NCBI GenBank assembly: GCA_964472095.1
Contig: CAYYIV010000005.1
Coordinates: 62,001-126,000, forward strand
Length of the DNA: 64,000 bases
Direction: 5' to 3'
Origin: Pelagibius sp964472095
Lineage (GTDB): Bacteria > Pseudomonadota > Alphaproteobacteria > Kiloniellales > Kiloniellaceae
Each line of letters opens with the position of its first letter. Positions within the stretch are counted from its first letter, which is position 1. Below are positions 33,646 through 43,081 of this stretch, one piece after another. The notes beneath the pieces are model-generated. The model was given only the letters and a program-made list of their open reading frames with translations. It was not told the DNA's origin and did no database searches. The position numbers were made by a program, and so were the translations under genes.

Positions 33646-34653
33646 CTACTTGCCGGTCAGCAGCGCTTCGTACTTGGCAGCCAGCTCGAGGGTCCCCTCG
33701 GCGGCATCCATGGCCATCTTCTGATCGCCGAAATCGATGAATGCGGTCGGCAGGCCCGCCTTTTGCACCGCTTCCGGATAGGCCGGATCGTCCTTTACCT
33801 TCGCCATGCTCGACCTGATGAGTTCGAAGCGGTCGGGATACTGCTCGATCGCCTTCATGTGCAGGCCGAACCCGCGCGATGAGGTCAGCTCGGGCAGGCT
33901 GGTGCCGAAGACCGCGTTCACGGCCGGCGCGTTGCCGGTTTCCGCCGGGGCGGGGTTCTTGCCAAAGGTGGTGAGGACGCGAACCTGCTCGCCGAGCTTG
34001 ATCGGGTTGGCGAGCGGCAGGGCGCAGGCGTCGACCTCGCCGGTGACCGCGGCCATGGCCGAAGGATTGCCGCCACCATAGGGCACCAGCTGAAAGTTGG
34101 CGCCGGTGGCCTCCGCCAGCGCCAGGCAGCCGATCGAGGCCGGATGTGGCATACGGCTGACGGCAATGGTCACGGGGCGCTTCTTGCCCTCGTCGACCAA
34201 CTGTTCGATGCTCTCGAACTGGGAGCTTGCCGCCACGAAGAGCGACATGACCTCCGAGGAGATCTGGTTGAAGTAGATGAAATCCTGGCCCAGCTTGACC
34301 GGCGGCTTCTGCAGCGCCTGCATGATCACTTCCGGGCCCATGTTGGCGAACAGCAGGCTGTAACAATCGGGCTCGCGGCGGCCGACGTAAACCTCGTAGC
34401 CGACCTGGCCGGCGGCACCGGGGAAGAAAGCGTATTCGAAGCCGGCGTCGATATGGTTCTTCCACACCGAGGTGAAGACGCGGATGTCACGGTCGGCGCC
34501 ACCACCCTCCGCCGTCGGGATCAGGATTTCGAGATTGCGCTCCGGAAAGGCCGCCCAGGCGGGGCGGCTGAGTGCACCAGTCAACAGAGTCGCGCCGGCA
34601 ACAGCCGACGTTCCTGCAAGGAACCGGCGACGGGTGGTCTTGAACTCAGGCAT
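33646..34653 (-). CDS. tctC: Tripartite tricarboxylate transporter binding protein 2
   Basis: 335 residues from ATG 34653, which follows GGGAGGAAAAC. Twin-arginine signal TTRRRFLAGTSAVAGATLL with cleavage near AWAA. The mature domain begins FPERNLEILIPTAEGGGADR and has PYGGGNPSAMAAVTGEVDA in lobe two. It heads the minus-strand tctC-B-A-AKR operon. The promoter region upstream is AT-rich and holds repeated AACCAAT motifs. Confidence 0.92.
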   Translation of the reverse strand: MPEFKTTRRRFLAGTSAVAGATLLTGALSRPAWAAFPERNLEILIPTAEGGGADRDIRVFTSVWKNHIDAGFEYAFFPGAAGQVGYEVYVGRREPDCYSLLFANMGPEVIMQALQKPPVKLGQDFIYFNQISSEVMSLFVAASSQFESIEQLVDEGKKRPVTIAVSRMPHPASIGCLALAEATGANFQLVPYGGGNPSAMAAVTGEVDACALPLANPIKLGEQVRVLTTFGKNPAPAETGNAPAVNAVFGTSLPELTSSRGFGLHMKAIEQYPDRFELIRSSMAKVKDDPAYPEAVQKAGLPTAFIDFGDQKMAMDAAEGTLELAAKYEALLTGK

Positions 34654-34743
34654 GTTTTCCTCCCATTCGTGTTTTTCGCTTCGGTCCGGGAGCAACGTCT
34701 GAGCGCGACCTCACTGCCCGGGATCAGCCTTGGAGCAAACTTT

Positions 34744-34835
34744 AACCAATAATCCATTGGGTGCAATTGATTTTCAACCAATCCACTAATTTATTGAATT
34801 ATATTGTTTTCATTGGCGACCAATTTCCAACCAAT
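34744..34835. promoter_or_regulatory. tctC2 promoter region with clustered AACCAAT/ATTGG motifs
   Basis: AACCAAT occurs at 34744, 34776 and 34829, with a further CCAAT at 34820 and ATTGG at 34756 and 34812. Two of these combine into inverted repeats: CCAAT-N5-ATTGG (34746-34760) and ATTGG-CGA-CCAAT (34812-34824). The stretch is strikingly AT-rich against its surroundings. ACCAAT half-sites are used by PdhR-like FCD regulators, so a GntR protein is the likely binder. Confidence 0.55.
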
Positions 34836-34894
34836 CGGGCACCTAGAGGCAACCGACTCGCCAAATGCGACTCGGTCGCGCCGCGAAACGCCGT

Positions 34895-35653
34895 TCAGCG
34901 CTCCGCCGGCGCGGCGGCGAAGGAGGCCGAAGACCGGCCTTCCGCACGCATTTCCGCCTCGACTGCGGCGATCCTGCGGTCGATCTCGCTGCGGTCGAGC
35001 TGGCCCGAGGGGTTGTCAGAGGTGGGCAGCAGCTCTGCGAAGAGCATAAAGCGCTCTTGCGCAACGGCATAGAGCCGCCGCAGCTCGGCCAGCGGATCGG
35101 CATGGTCGTCGCTGCGGAGGTCGAGCCATGGATAGGCCTCTCCCTGCACGATCTTCAGCGCCGCCGACTGCCTGCCGCGCTTGTCGCCACCTTCCCGCTC
35201 GCCGGCCTCCATCGCCGTCATCAGCCGCTCCGCCAGCGGCAGGTCCCGGTTGTCTTCGTAGGCCTCGAGGGTCGCTCCGATGACCTTGGGTCCGGCCAGC
35301 ATGTTGCCGGCCACGGAAACGCCTTGCCCCACCAGGTGCCCGGCCCAGTCGATGCATTTGTCGCCGGTAAAGGCGGCGCTGCTCCCCGTGGCGTCGATCA
35401 TGTGGACCTGGCGTGAGGCCCGGCCTTCGTCGCGTCGGGTCACCGCCCGCAGCGCCTCCTCGGCAGAGGCCCCCTCGGCAAGCAGCGCGATGCCGTCGGT
35501 GCCATAGAGCGGGCTGACGAAGGCCTGAGTGGCGACGGCACCGGCACCACCGCACAGATGGGGCACCAGCGCCCCCACCGCAAAGAAACGGCTGGCTACG
35601 GCGATACCGAAGTCGCCGGTCGCCGGATCGCGGGCCACGATGGAGTAGGTCAT
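34895..35653 (-). CDS. DUF1028 family protein
   Basis: 252 residues. The N-terminus MTYSIVARDPATGDFGIAV and the following GAVATQAFV and GNMLAGPKV are characteristic of DUF1028, an Ntn-hydrolase-like fold of unproven function. The C-terminal part adds a charged helical tail. It lies 19 bases after the gamma-glutamyltransferase gene and is the last gene of the peptide-transport operon, so a hydrolytic role on an imported peptide or amide is plausible. Confidence 0.87.
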   Translation of the reverse strand: MTYSIVARDPATGDFGIAVASRFFAVGALVPHLCGGAGAVATQAFVSPLYGTDGIALLAEGASAEEALRAVTRRDEGRASRQVHMIDATGSSAAFTGDKCIDWAGHLVGQGVSVAGNMLAGPKVIGATLEAYEDNRDLPLAERLMTAMEAGEREGGDKRGRQSAALKIVQGEAYPWLDLRSDDHADPLAELRRLYAVAQERFMLFAELLPTSDNPSGQLDRSEIDRRIAAVEAEMRAEGRSSASFAAAPAER

Positions 35654-35672
35654 TCCGGTACCTCCCTAACGA

Positions 35673-37460
35673 TTAGCGGCCGGCGGCGTAGGCCTGCATC
35701 AGGCGCGGCGTCGCCGCAGCCTTCAGCAGCCCGTCGGCCTCACGCTTCGCGGCGGTGAGTCGACCGACCTTCCACTCCTCCGCCTCCTCCACGTCGTGGC
35801 CGCGCTGGCGCAGCCCGCAGAGCGTCGCCGCCCCGACATTGCGCTCGACCATGATGTGGCCGGGCTGGCGCTGGCGCGGATAAAAGGATGCCGGGAAGTG
35901 AGTGGTGTGGAACAGCGGCAGGTCGATCGCCTCCTGCAGGTTGAGGCCGTGGTGGACGTGGCGCAGGAAGAAGGGCAGCTGCCACTGATCCTGCTGGTCG
36001 CCGCCCGGGGTGCCGAAGGCCAGCGTCGGGCGCCCCTCGAAGAGGGCGAGGCTCGGCGTCAGCGTGGTGCGCGGCCGCTTGCCCGGCTCCAGCGAGGTCG
36101 GCAGCCCTTCGGTCAGCCAGAACATCTGGCCGCGCGAGTTGAGCTGGAAGCCAAGCTCCGGCACCGTCGGCGAGGACTGCAGCCACCCGCCCGAGGGCGT
36201 CGCCGCGACCATGTTACCCCAGCGGTCAATGATGTCGAGGTGCACCGTGTCGCCGCGCTTTTCCGAGAGGTGCGCCATGGTCGGCTCGTAGACACCGGTG
36301 GTCGAGATGCCGGCGGCCTCGATGACCGCGGTGGTGCGGGCGAGCTGCTCCTCGTAGCCCGGCACCCTGCCGGGGCGCAGGTCGTAGGAGGCCCGCTCTG
36401 AGATCAGCCCGCGACGGGTGTCGTTGTAGGCTGCCGACAGCAGGTGCTCCATCGGCACCGGGGAGAACTTCGGATCGCCGTAGTAGATCTCGCGGTCGGC
36501 ATAGGCGAGCTTCATCGCCTCAACCACAAGGTGGATGAAGTCCGCACCGCAGGGGTCGAGCCCGGCCAAGTCGAAGCCCTTGAGCAGGGCCAGCGACTGC
36601 AGCAACACCGGGCCCTGGCCCCAGGGACCCGTCTTGGCCACGGTCCAGCCGTGGTAGTCGAAGGTGAGCGGATTCTCGACCTCGGCCCGGTAGCCGGCGA
36701 GGTCGTCGGCAGTCAGCACGCCCTTGTGACGGCTGTCGCTGGCGTCCATCACCTCGGCGCTGCGGAAGAATCCGTCGATCGCCTCGGCGATGAAGCCGCG
36801 GTAGAACGCATCGCGCGCCCGCTCGACGCCGGCCTCCCGGTTTGCCGCGGCTTCGGACTCGCGGATCAGGCGCTTCCAGGTTTGTGCCAGCACCGGATTG
36901 CGGAACAGGCTGCCCGCCGCCGGCGCCGACCCGCCGGGGAGCCAGGTCGCGGCGGAGCTCGGCCATTCCTCCTGGAAGAACTCGGCCATCTCCGCGATGG
37001 TCTCGGCGACGCGGGGCAGCAGCGGATGACCGTGTTCGGCGTAGTAGACCGCCGGCTCCAGCACCTCGCGCAGGCTGAGGGTGCCGTAGTCGCGCAGCAT
37101 CAGCATCCAGGCATCGAAGGTGCCGGGGATCACCGTGGCCAGCAGGCCCGAGCCCGGAATGAGGTCGAGCCCTTCCGAGAGGTAGTGCGCGATGGTCGCC
37201 TTGGCCGGGGCCGGGCCCTGGCCGCAGATCACCTCGACCCTGTCCTTCGCCTTGCTGTATAGAATCGCCGGCATGTCGCCGCCGGCACCGTTGAGGTGCG
37301 GCTCGACGATCTGCAGCGTGAAGCCTGTGGCGACGGCCGCGTCGAAGGCGTTGCCGCCGCGCTCCAGCATCGACATGCCGACGGCACTGGCGATCCAGTG
37401 GGTCGAGGTGACGACACCGAAAGTGCCGGTGATCTCCGGCCGTGTTGTAAAACTGGACAC
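35673..37460 (-). CDS. Gamma-glutamyltransferase family protein (no signal peptide)
   Basis: 595 residues from GTG 37460, with AAGGGA upstream; there is no suitable ATG. The proenzyme would cleave itself before Thr about 405 (KRGDTVHLDIIDRWGN), giving large and small subunits. Other family segments: ERGGNAFDAAVA, EPHLNGAGGD, and PSLALFEGRPTLAFGTPGGD in the small subunit. Typical GGTs are periplasmic, but no signal sequence is visible here, so it probably acts in the cytoplasm. It follows dppC by 50 bases. The operon could import glutathione or a gamma-glutamyl compound and cleave it inside. Confidence 0.9.
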   Translation of the reverse strand: MSSFTTRPEITGTFGVVTSTHWIASAVGMSMLERGGNAFDAAVATGFTLQIVEPHLNGAGGDMPAILYSKAKDRVEVICGQGPAPAKATIAHYLSEGLDLIPGSGLLATVIPGTFDAWMLMLRDYGTLSLREVLEPAVYYAEHGHPLLPRVAETIAEMAEFFQEEWPSSAATWLPGGSAPAAGSLFRNPVLAQTWKRLIRESEAAANREAGVERARDAFYRGFIAEAIDGFFRSAEVMDASDSRHKGVLTADDLAGYRAEVENPLTFDYHGWTVAKTGPWGQGPVLLQSLALLKGFDLAGLDPCGADFIHLVVEAMKLAYADREIYYGDPKFSPVPMEHLLSAAYNDTRRGLISERASYDLRPGRVPGYEEQLARTTAVIEAAGISTTGVYEPTMAHLSEKRGDTVHLDIIDRWGNMVAATPSGGWLQSSPTVPELGFQLNSRGQMFWLTEGLPTSLEPGKRPRTTLTPSLALFEGRPTLAFGTPGGDQQDQWQLPFFLRHVHHGLNLQEAIDLPLFHTTHFPASFYPRQRQPGHIMVERNVGAATLCGLRQRGHDVEEAEEWKVGRLTAAKREADGLLKAAATPRLMQAYAAGR

Positions 37461-37510
37461 TTCGCGTCCCTTTTCAGGTGCTGTTTGATGTTGGGCGATA
37501 GTCTGTCTGT

Positions 37511-38389
37511 TCAGGTTTCGCGCGGGTCGAGGGCATCGCGCAGCCCGTCGCCCAGCAGGTTGAAGCCGAGCACAACGAGGAAGATCGCCGCCCCGGGCCA
37601 CCAGGCCAACCAAGGGGCCTGGGTGAGGAAATTCTTAGCCACGTTCAGCATCGAGCCCCAACTCGGTGCCGGCGGCTGCTGGCCGAGGCCGAGGAAGGAG
37701 AGCGCCGCCTCCAGGATGATGGCGGTGGCGATGGTAAGCGTGGCCTGCACCAGAATCGGCGCGAAGACGTTCGGCAGGATGTAGCGCAGGATGATGGCGG
37801 GGTCGGTCAGGCCGATGGCACGCGCACCCTCGACATAGTCGTCGGTCTTCACGCTGAGCACCTGGCCGCGGGTCAGGCGGATGAAGATCGGCATGGCCGA
37901 GAGGCCGATGGCGATCATCGCGTTGGTCAGGCTCGGCCCGAGGAAAGCTGCCAGGGCGATGGCCAGGATGAGGAAAGGCATCGCCAGCAGCGCGTCGGTA
38001 ACACGTGAGATGCACTGGTCGATCCAGCCGCCGAAGTAGCCGGCGATGAGGCCGAAGGGCACGCCGAGGGCGACGGCCATGACCACGGAGATGACGCCGG
38101 CGACGAGCGACGCCCGCGCGCCCCAGATCATGCGCGAAAAGTTGTCGCGGCCGATCTCGTCGGTGCCCATGAGATGGTCCAGCGAGGGCGCCTTGCGCAC
38201 CGCCGACCAGTCGGTCGCTGCCGGATCAGCGATCGGCAGGATCGGCGCGAGCAGTGCGATACCGATGAAGAAGGTGACGATGATGAAGCCGAAGAGCGCG
38301 CTCTTGTTCGACTTCAGCTTGTGCCAGGCCCGGCTGCCGCTGCGGTAGCTCCCCGCTGCCGGCAGCACGGCGTCGGTGGTCGCGCTCAC
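37511..38389 (-). CDS. dppC: Peptide ABC permease DppC-like
   Basis: 292 residues from GTG 38389 (GTGA overlap with dppB). N-terminal membrane anchor, then the OppC domain with MGTDEIGRDNFSRMIWGARASL, and the EAA loop YVEGARAIGLTDPAIILRYILPN. It pairs with the DppB-like subunit to form the channel of a family-5 peptide importer. Confidence 0.93.
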   Translation of the reverse strand: MSATTDAVLPAAGSYRSGSRAWHKLKSNKSALFGFIIVTFFIGIALLAPILPIADPAATDWSAVRKAPSLDHLMGTDEIGRDNFSRMIWGARASLVAGVISVVMAVALGVPFGLIAGYFGGWIDQCISRVTDALLAMPFLILAIALAAFLGPSLTNAMIAIGLSAMPIFIRLTRGQVLSVKTDDYVEGARAIGLTDPAIILRYILPNVFAPILVQATLTIATAIILEAALSFLGLGQQPPAPSWGSMLNVAKNFLTQAPWLAWWPGAAIFLVVLGFNLLGDGLRDALDPRET

Positions 38390-39333
38390 AGCGTGCTCCT
38401 CATGCGCGGGTTGACCACGAAGTAGAGCACGTCAGCTATCAGGTTGATGAGGATGACGCCGACCGCCGCGCAGAGCACCACGCCCTGCACGACGGCATAG
38501 TCGCGGGTGAAGACGGCGTCGACGATGAGCTTGCCGAAACCGGGGATGGTGAAGATCTGCTCGGTCAGCACGGCGCCGCCCAGCAGTTCGCCGAATAGCA
38601 GCGCGCTCAGGGTCACGATGGGCAGCAGCGCGTTGCGGAAGGCATGCTTGACGATGACGGCATGCTCGCGCACGCCCTTGGCCCGCGCGGTGCGCACATA
38701 GTCCGACTTCATCACCCCAAGCATGGCGGAGCGCGTATGCCGCATGAGAGTCGCCGCCAGCGACGTGCCGAGCACGAAGGCGGGCATGATCATGGTCTGC
38801 AGCGAGCGCAAGGGATCGACGAAGGGCGATTCGTAGCCAGAAGCCGGCAACCAGCCGAGGTTCACCGAGACCAGCAGGATGAGCATGATGCCGAGCCAGA
38901 AATTCGGCACGGAGAGGCCGGAGAGCGCCACGATATTGGCGCCGTAGTCGATCATCGTGCCTTTCTTCACCGCCGAGAGGATGCCAGCCGGCACACCGAT
39001 TACGAAGGCGATCACGAAGGCCATGACGGCGAGCTGGATGGTGACAGGCAGCTTGTCACCGATGAGGCGCAGCACCGGCTGGCTGGTCCTGAGGGAGACG
39101 CCCATGTCGCCCTGCAGCAGCCCCTTCATCCAGTAGGCGTACTGGACGAGGATGGGTTCGTTCAGGTGATACTTCTCGCGGATGAACGCGATGGCCGCCG
39201 GATCGCGGTCCTCGCCGGCCATGACCAGTGCGGGATCGCCCGGCAGCAGTTTCTGCAAGGTGAAGACGAAGATCGACACCAGGACAAGGGTGGGCACCGC
39301 GATGGCGAGCCGGCGGGCGATGTAGGACAGCAT
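38386..39333 (-). CDS. dppB: Peptide ABC permease DppB-like
   Basis: 315 residues. Starts MLSYIARRLAIAVPTLVLVS and has the ATPase-contact loop YVRTARAKGVREHAVIVKH. The LPGDPALVMAGEDRDP and YHLNEPILVQYAYWMKGLLQGDMG segments are typical of DppB. It lies 58 bases after the binding-protein gene and overlaps dppC by four bases. Confidence 0.94.
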   Translation of the reverse strand: MLSYIARRLAIAVPTLVLVSIFVFTLQKLLPGDPALVMAGEDRDPAAIAFIREKYHLNEPILVQYAYWMKGLLQGDMGVSLRTSQPVLRLIGDKLPVTIQLAVMAFVIAFVIGVPAGILSAVKKGTMIDYGANIVALSGLSVPNFWLGIMLILLVSVNLGWLPASGYESPFVDPLRSLQTMIMPAFVLGTSLAATLMRHTRSAMLGVMKSDYVRTARAKGVREHAVIVKHAFRNALLPIVTLSALLFGELLGGAVLTEQIFTIPGFGKLIVDAVFTRDYAVVQGVVLCAAVGVILINLIADVLYFVVNPRMRSTL

Positions 39334-39391
39334 GGGTCAGATCCGAAAGGGATGGAGAGAGGGGGCCGGCGGACTGCCGGCCCCCGACACC

Positions 39392-40912
39392 TCACGATTT
39401 GAACTTCACGTTTTCCAGCCGAATCATGCCGTCCGGGTAGGCGACGAAGCCCTCGACCTTCTGGTCAAGCGCCCAGATCCAGGTCGGGTGGTAGAGGTAG
39501 ATGATCGGCAGGTCGTTGGCGAGGATCTCGCGCGCCGCATCGTAGTTCGCCTTGCGGGCCTCGTCGTCGATGCTGGTGCGCGCGGCGTCCAGCAGGCTGT
39601 CGATCTCCGGCTTGCAGTACTTGGAGTCGTTGATGCCACCTTTGCAGGTCATGAACTGGTGGAGGTTGCCGTCCGGGTCGACGCGGCCCGACCAGCCGAC
39701 TTGGCTGGCCTGATAATTGCCGGCGCTTTGGTCGGCGAGCAGGGCAGCGAATTCCATCGACTTCAGCGAGACCTTGAAACCGGCCTCCGCCACCATTGCC
39801 TGAACTACCTGCATCACCTGAGTCTGCACCGGATTGTTGGCCACCTGTACCTCGAGATCCAAGGTCTCGTAGCCGGCCTCCTTCATCAGCGCCTTGGCCT
39901 TGGCGACGTCGCGCGCCGGGACCGGCATGTCCTTGTCGTACCAGGGGCTGTTCGGCGGGAAGGGTTGATTACCCGCGGCGAAAGCGCCTTCGAAGACCAC
40001 CTGGTTCAGCGCTTCCCGGTCGATCGCCAGCTCGAAGGCCTGGCGCAGACGGGCGTCCTCACCGAAGGGGTTCTTCGCCCGGTCGCCGTTGTTGATGTTC
40101 ACCGTGATGGCCTGGTAGCCGATGCCGACAGCCTCGGCATACTGCAGCTTAGGATCGGACTTCACCGCCCCGGCATCGGTGGCGGCGAGGCGTTCCAGCA
40201 TGTCGAGATCGCCGGAGCGCAGGTTGGCGAGGCGCACCGTGGTATCCGGGATCGGCACGAAGGTCACCTTGTCGAAGTGGAAGGCATCAGCGTTCCAGTG
40301 GTCGGCAAACTTCTCCAGCACGATGCGATCCTGCTGGATGCGCTCGACGAACTTGTACGGGCCGGCGCAGATCGGCTTGGCAGCAAAGTCGGCGCCGGCC
40401 GCTTCGGCCGCGGTCGGCGAGACCATCATGCCGGCGCGGTCTGCAATCTGCGCCAGCAAGGTGGCGTCAGGGCTGGCCAGCGTTATCTGAATCTGGTAGG
40501 GGCCGGTGACGGCGACGCTCTCGATCGACTGCACCTCGCTCTTGCGCCGGCTCTCCGGCAGGTTCTTCGAACGCTCGAAGTTGAACTTTGCGGCCTCGGC
40601 ATTGAAGGGCGTGCCGTCATGGAAGGTGACGCCCTCGCGCAGGTCCATGGTCAGCATCAAACCGTCGTCCGACCATGCCCAGGCGGTCGCCAGCTGTGGG
40701 ATGAACTTCAGATCCGGCGTGATGTCGATCAGCTTGTCGCAAAGCGAGGTATAGACGATGCGGCCGACGAAGGTGCGCGACTGATCCGGGTCGAGCACGT
40801 CCGGATCCTCCTGCAGGCCGATGCGCAGGTCGGCGGCCAGGACGGGCGTTGTAAGGACGGGCGATGCCAGGGTGCTGCCAGCAAGCAGCGTGGCAAGCAG
40901 GATTTTATGCAT
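39392..40912 (-). CDS. dppA: Peptide ABC substrate-binding protein, family 5
   Basis: 506 residues from ATG 40912; the upstream in-frame sequence overlaps the ATPase gene. Sec signal peptide (KILLATLLAGSTLASPVL, cleavage near VLAA). The mature protein shows the family-5 pattern: DPDVLDPDQSRTFVGRIVY, ATAWAWSDDGLMLTMDLREGV, FHDGTPFNAEAAKFNFER. Ligand class is not certain: family 5 proteins bind di/oligopeptides, glutathione, nickel chelates or opines. The gamma-glutamyltransferase downstream hints at a gamma-glutamyl compound. Confidence 0.92.
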   Translation of the reverse strand: MHKILLATLLAGSTLASPVLTTPVLAADLRIGLQEDPDVLDPDQSRTFVGRIVYTSLCDKLIDITPDLKFIPQLATAWAWSDDGLMLTMDLREGVTFHDGTPFNAEAAKFNFERSKNLPESRRKSEVQSIESVAVTGPYQIQITLASPDATLLAQIADRAGMMVSPTAAEAAGADFAAKPICAGPYKFVERIQQDRIVLEKFADHWNADAFHFDKVTFVPIPDTTVRLANLRSGDLDMLERLAATDAGAVKSDPKLQYAEAVGIGYQAITVNINNGDRAKNPFGEDARLRQAFELAIDREALNQVVFEGAFAAGNQPFPPNSPWYDKDMPVPARDVAKAKALMKEAGYETLDLEVQVANNPVQTQVMQVVQAMVAEAGFKVSLKSMEFAALLADQSAGNYQASQVGWSGRVDPDGNLHQFMTCKGGINDSKYCKPEIDSLLDAARTSIDDEARKANYDAAREILANDLPIIYLYHPTWIWALDQKVEGFVAYPDGMIRLENVKFKS

Positions 40913-40937
40913 GGTTCGGTTCTCCTCTTCGTTTTGA

Positions 40938-42053
40938 CTAGGTCTCGGCAGCCGCAGCTGACCGAAGCCTCTCCTGTTGTTCACTTCTGTCCCGGTACAG
41001 CGCGAAGCGACGCTCGGCCGCGGCCGAGCGGAGCGGTTCACTGCGCGAAATCGAGGCCGCCTCGGCCGCCTGCTCCCAGTGGTGGCAGGCGACGAAGCGG
41101 CCGGCGCCGGTGTCGCTGAAGGCCGGCTTCTTCTCAGCGCAGAGCGCTGTCGCCAACGGGCAACGCGTGTGGAAGCGGCAGCCGGAAGGCGGCGCCAAGG
41201 GCGAGGGCACGTCGCCCCTCAGTCCTACGTCCATGGCGCGGCGATGCGGCGAGGGCACCGGGATCGCCCGCATCAGCGCCTGAGTGTAAGGATGCAGCGG
41301 GCGGTCGTAGAGCGCCGCGGTCTCCGCCAGCTCGACGATCTCGCCGAGGTACATTACGGCAACCCGGTCGCTCATGTGACGGATCACGGCGAGGTCGTGG
41401 GCGATCAGGATCAGCGTCAGGTCGAAGGCGTCCTTGAGGTCCTCCAGCAGATTGATGACCTGCGCCTGGATCGAGACGTCGAGCGCCGAGACCGGCTCGT
41501 CGCCGATCACCACCTTGGGGCCGCTAGCCAGCGCCCGCGCGATGCCGATGCGCTGGCGCTGGCCGCCGGAAAACTCGTGCGGGTAGCGGTCGGCGAAGTC
41601 CGGGCGCAGGCCGACCCGCAGCAACAGTTCGCCGACGCGGCGCCGGCGCTCGGCCTTGGAGCCCATGGCGTGCACCCGCAGCGGCTCCTCGACGATGGTG
41701 CCGACAGTCATGCGCGGGTTGAGCGAGGAGAAAGGGTCCTGGAAGACGAACTGCAGATCGCGGCGCAGGCCGCGCATCTCGCGCTCCGAGAGGACACCGA
41801 TGTCACGGCCTTCGTAGATCACCTCACCTGCTGTCGGCCGGATCAGCCGTACCAGCAGGCGCGCCAGGGTCGACTTACCGCAGCCGCTCTCGCCCACTAC
41901 CGCCAGGGTTTCGCCGCGGCGTACTGCAAGGCTCACACCGTCGACGGCGCGCACCACCTGCTTCTCGCGGAACCAGGCGGCGGCGTTGCCGAAGTGGCGG
42001 CTGACGTCGCGCGCTTCCAGGATGATGTCGGGCCTGGCGGTCGTCCCGCTCAT
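40938..42053 (-). CDS. dppF: Peptide ABC ATPase DppF-like
   Basis: 371 residues from ATG 42053 (ATGA overlap with dppD). Walker A GESGCGKST, signature EFSGGQRQRIGIARA, Walker B VVIGDEPVSALD, switch His in LIAHDLAV. The C-terminal oligopeptide-transporter extension has the CRFHTRCPLA cysteines. A basic, alanine-rich tail of about 40 residues (PLRSAAAERRFALYRDR) exceeds the usual end of the family. Confidence 0.94.
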   Translation of the reverse strand: MSGTTARPDIILEARDVSRHFGNAAAWFREKQVVRAVDGVSLAVRRGETLAVVGESGCGKSTLARLLVRLIRPTAGEVIYEGRDIGVLSEREMRGLRRDLQFVFQDPFSSLNPRMTVGTIVEEPLRVHAMGSKAERRRRVGELLLRVGLRPDFADRYPHEFSGGQRQRIGIARALASGPKVVIGDEPVSALDVSIQAQVINLLEDLKDAFDLTLILIAHDLAVIRHMSDRVAVMYLGEIVELAETAALYDRPLHPYTQALMRAIPVPSPHRRAMDVGLRGDVPSPLAPPSGCRFHTRCPLATALCAEKKPAFSDTGAGRFVACHHWEQAAEAASISRSEPLRSAAAERRFALYRDRSEQQERLRSAAAAET

Positions 42054-43081
42054 GAGGCCGCCCCCGCAAAAGTCGCCTCGAGCGGCGCGTGGATGCAAGC
42101 AGCGGCGTGGTTGGGGCCGAGGCGGCGCAGCGCCGGCACGCCCTCGCTGCAGGGCGGCGCGGCGAAGGGGCAGCGCGGCGCAAAGCGGCAGCCGGCAGGC
42201 AGGGCATCGATGGTCGGCACCATGCCGGGAATGGTGGCGAGGCGACCCTGGCGGCGATCGAGCGAGGGCACCGAACTCATCAGGCCGATGGTGTAGGGAT
42301 GCTGTGGATCGTCGAAGATGGCATCGACCGGCCCTTCCTCGGCGATGCGCCCGGCATACATCACGGCGACCCGGTCGGCGATCTCGGCGACGACGCCGAG
42401 GTCGTGAGTGATCATCATGAGTGCGGTGCCGGTCTCCTTCTGCAGCGCGCGGATAAGGTCGAGGATCTGCGCCTGGATGGTGACATCGAGCGCCGTGGTC
42501 GGCTCGTCGGCGATCAGCAGTTCGGGGTCGTTGGCCAGCGCCATGGCGATCATCACCCGCTGGCGCATGCCGCCGGAGAGCTGGTGCGGATACTCGTCGA
42601 GGCGCTGCGCGGCGGCCGGGATCCGCACCCGGTCGAGCATCTCCAGCGCCCTGGCGCGGGCCGCCGTGCGGGAAACCGCGCGGTGGCGCAGCACCACCTC
42701 GGCAATCTGATCGCCGATGCGGTAGACCGGATTGAGCGAGGTCATCGGCTCCTGGAAGATCATGGAGATGCGATCGCCGCGGATCTCGCCCATCTGGCGT
42801 GGCGGCAGTTGCAGCAGGTCGCGGCCGCCGAAGTGGGCGCTGCCGCCAACCACCTCAATCGGCGGCTTCGGCAGCAGTCCCATCAGCGCCAGCGCGGTGA
42901 CCGACTTGCCGCAGCCGCTCTCGCCGACGATGCAGAGGGTTTCGCGCGGAGCGATGCCAAAGGATACGCCGTCGACGATGTTGGCGACGTTGCCCTGCAG
43001 GCGCAGCGAGAGATTCTCGACCGCCAGCAAGGCGTCGTGCAACGGCGGCGCAGCGCGCGCGCTGGCCGCCTCAGCCGGCAT
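42050..43081 (-). CDS. dppD: Peptide ABC ATPase DppD-like
   Basis: 343 residues. Walker A GESGCGKSV, FQEPMTSLNP Q-loop, signature LSGGMRQRVMIAMA, Walker B LLIADEPTTALD, and the CRFAPRCPFA C-terminal cysteine motif. Its start overlaps the end of the GntR gene by 11 bases, so the regulator is the first cistron of the operon. Confidence 0.94.
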   Translation of the reverse strand: MPAEAASARAAPPLHDALLAVENLSLRLQGNVANIVDGVSFGIAPRETLCIVGESGCGKSVTALALMGLLPKPPIEVVGGSAHFGGRDLLQLPPRQMGEIRGDRISMIFQEPMTSLNPVYRIGDQIAEVVLRHRAVSRTAARARALEMLDRVRIPAAAQRLDEYPHQLSGGMRQRVMIAMALANDPELLIADEPTTALDVTIQAQILDLIRALQKETGTALMMITHDLGVVAEIADRVAVMYAGRIAEEGPVDAIFDDPQHPYTIGLMSSVPSLDRRQGRLATIPGMVPTIDALPAGCRFAPRCPFAAPPCSEGVPALRRLGPNHAAACIHAPLEATFAGAAS

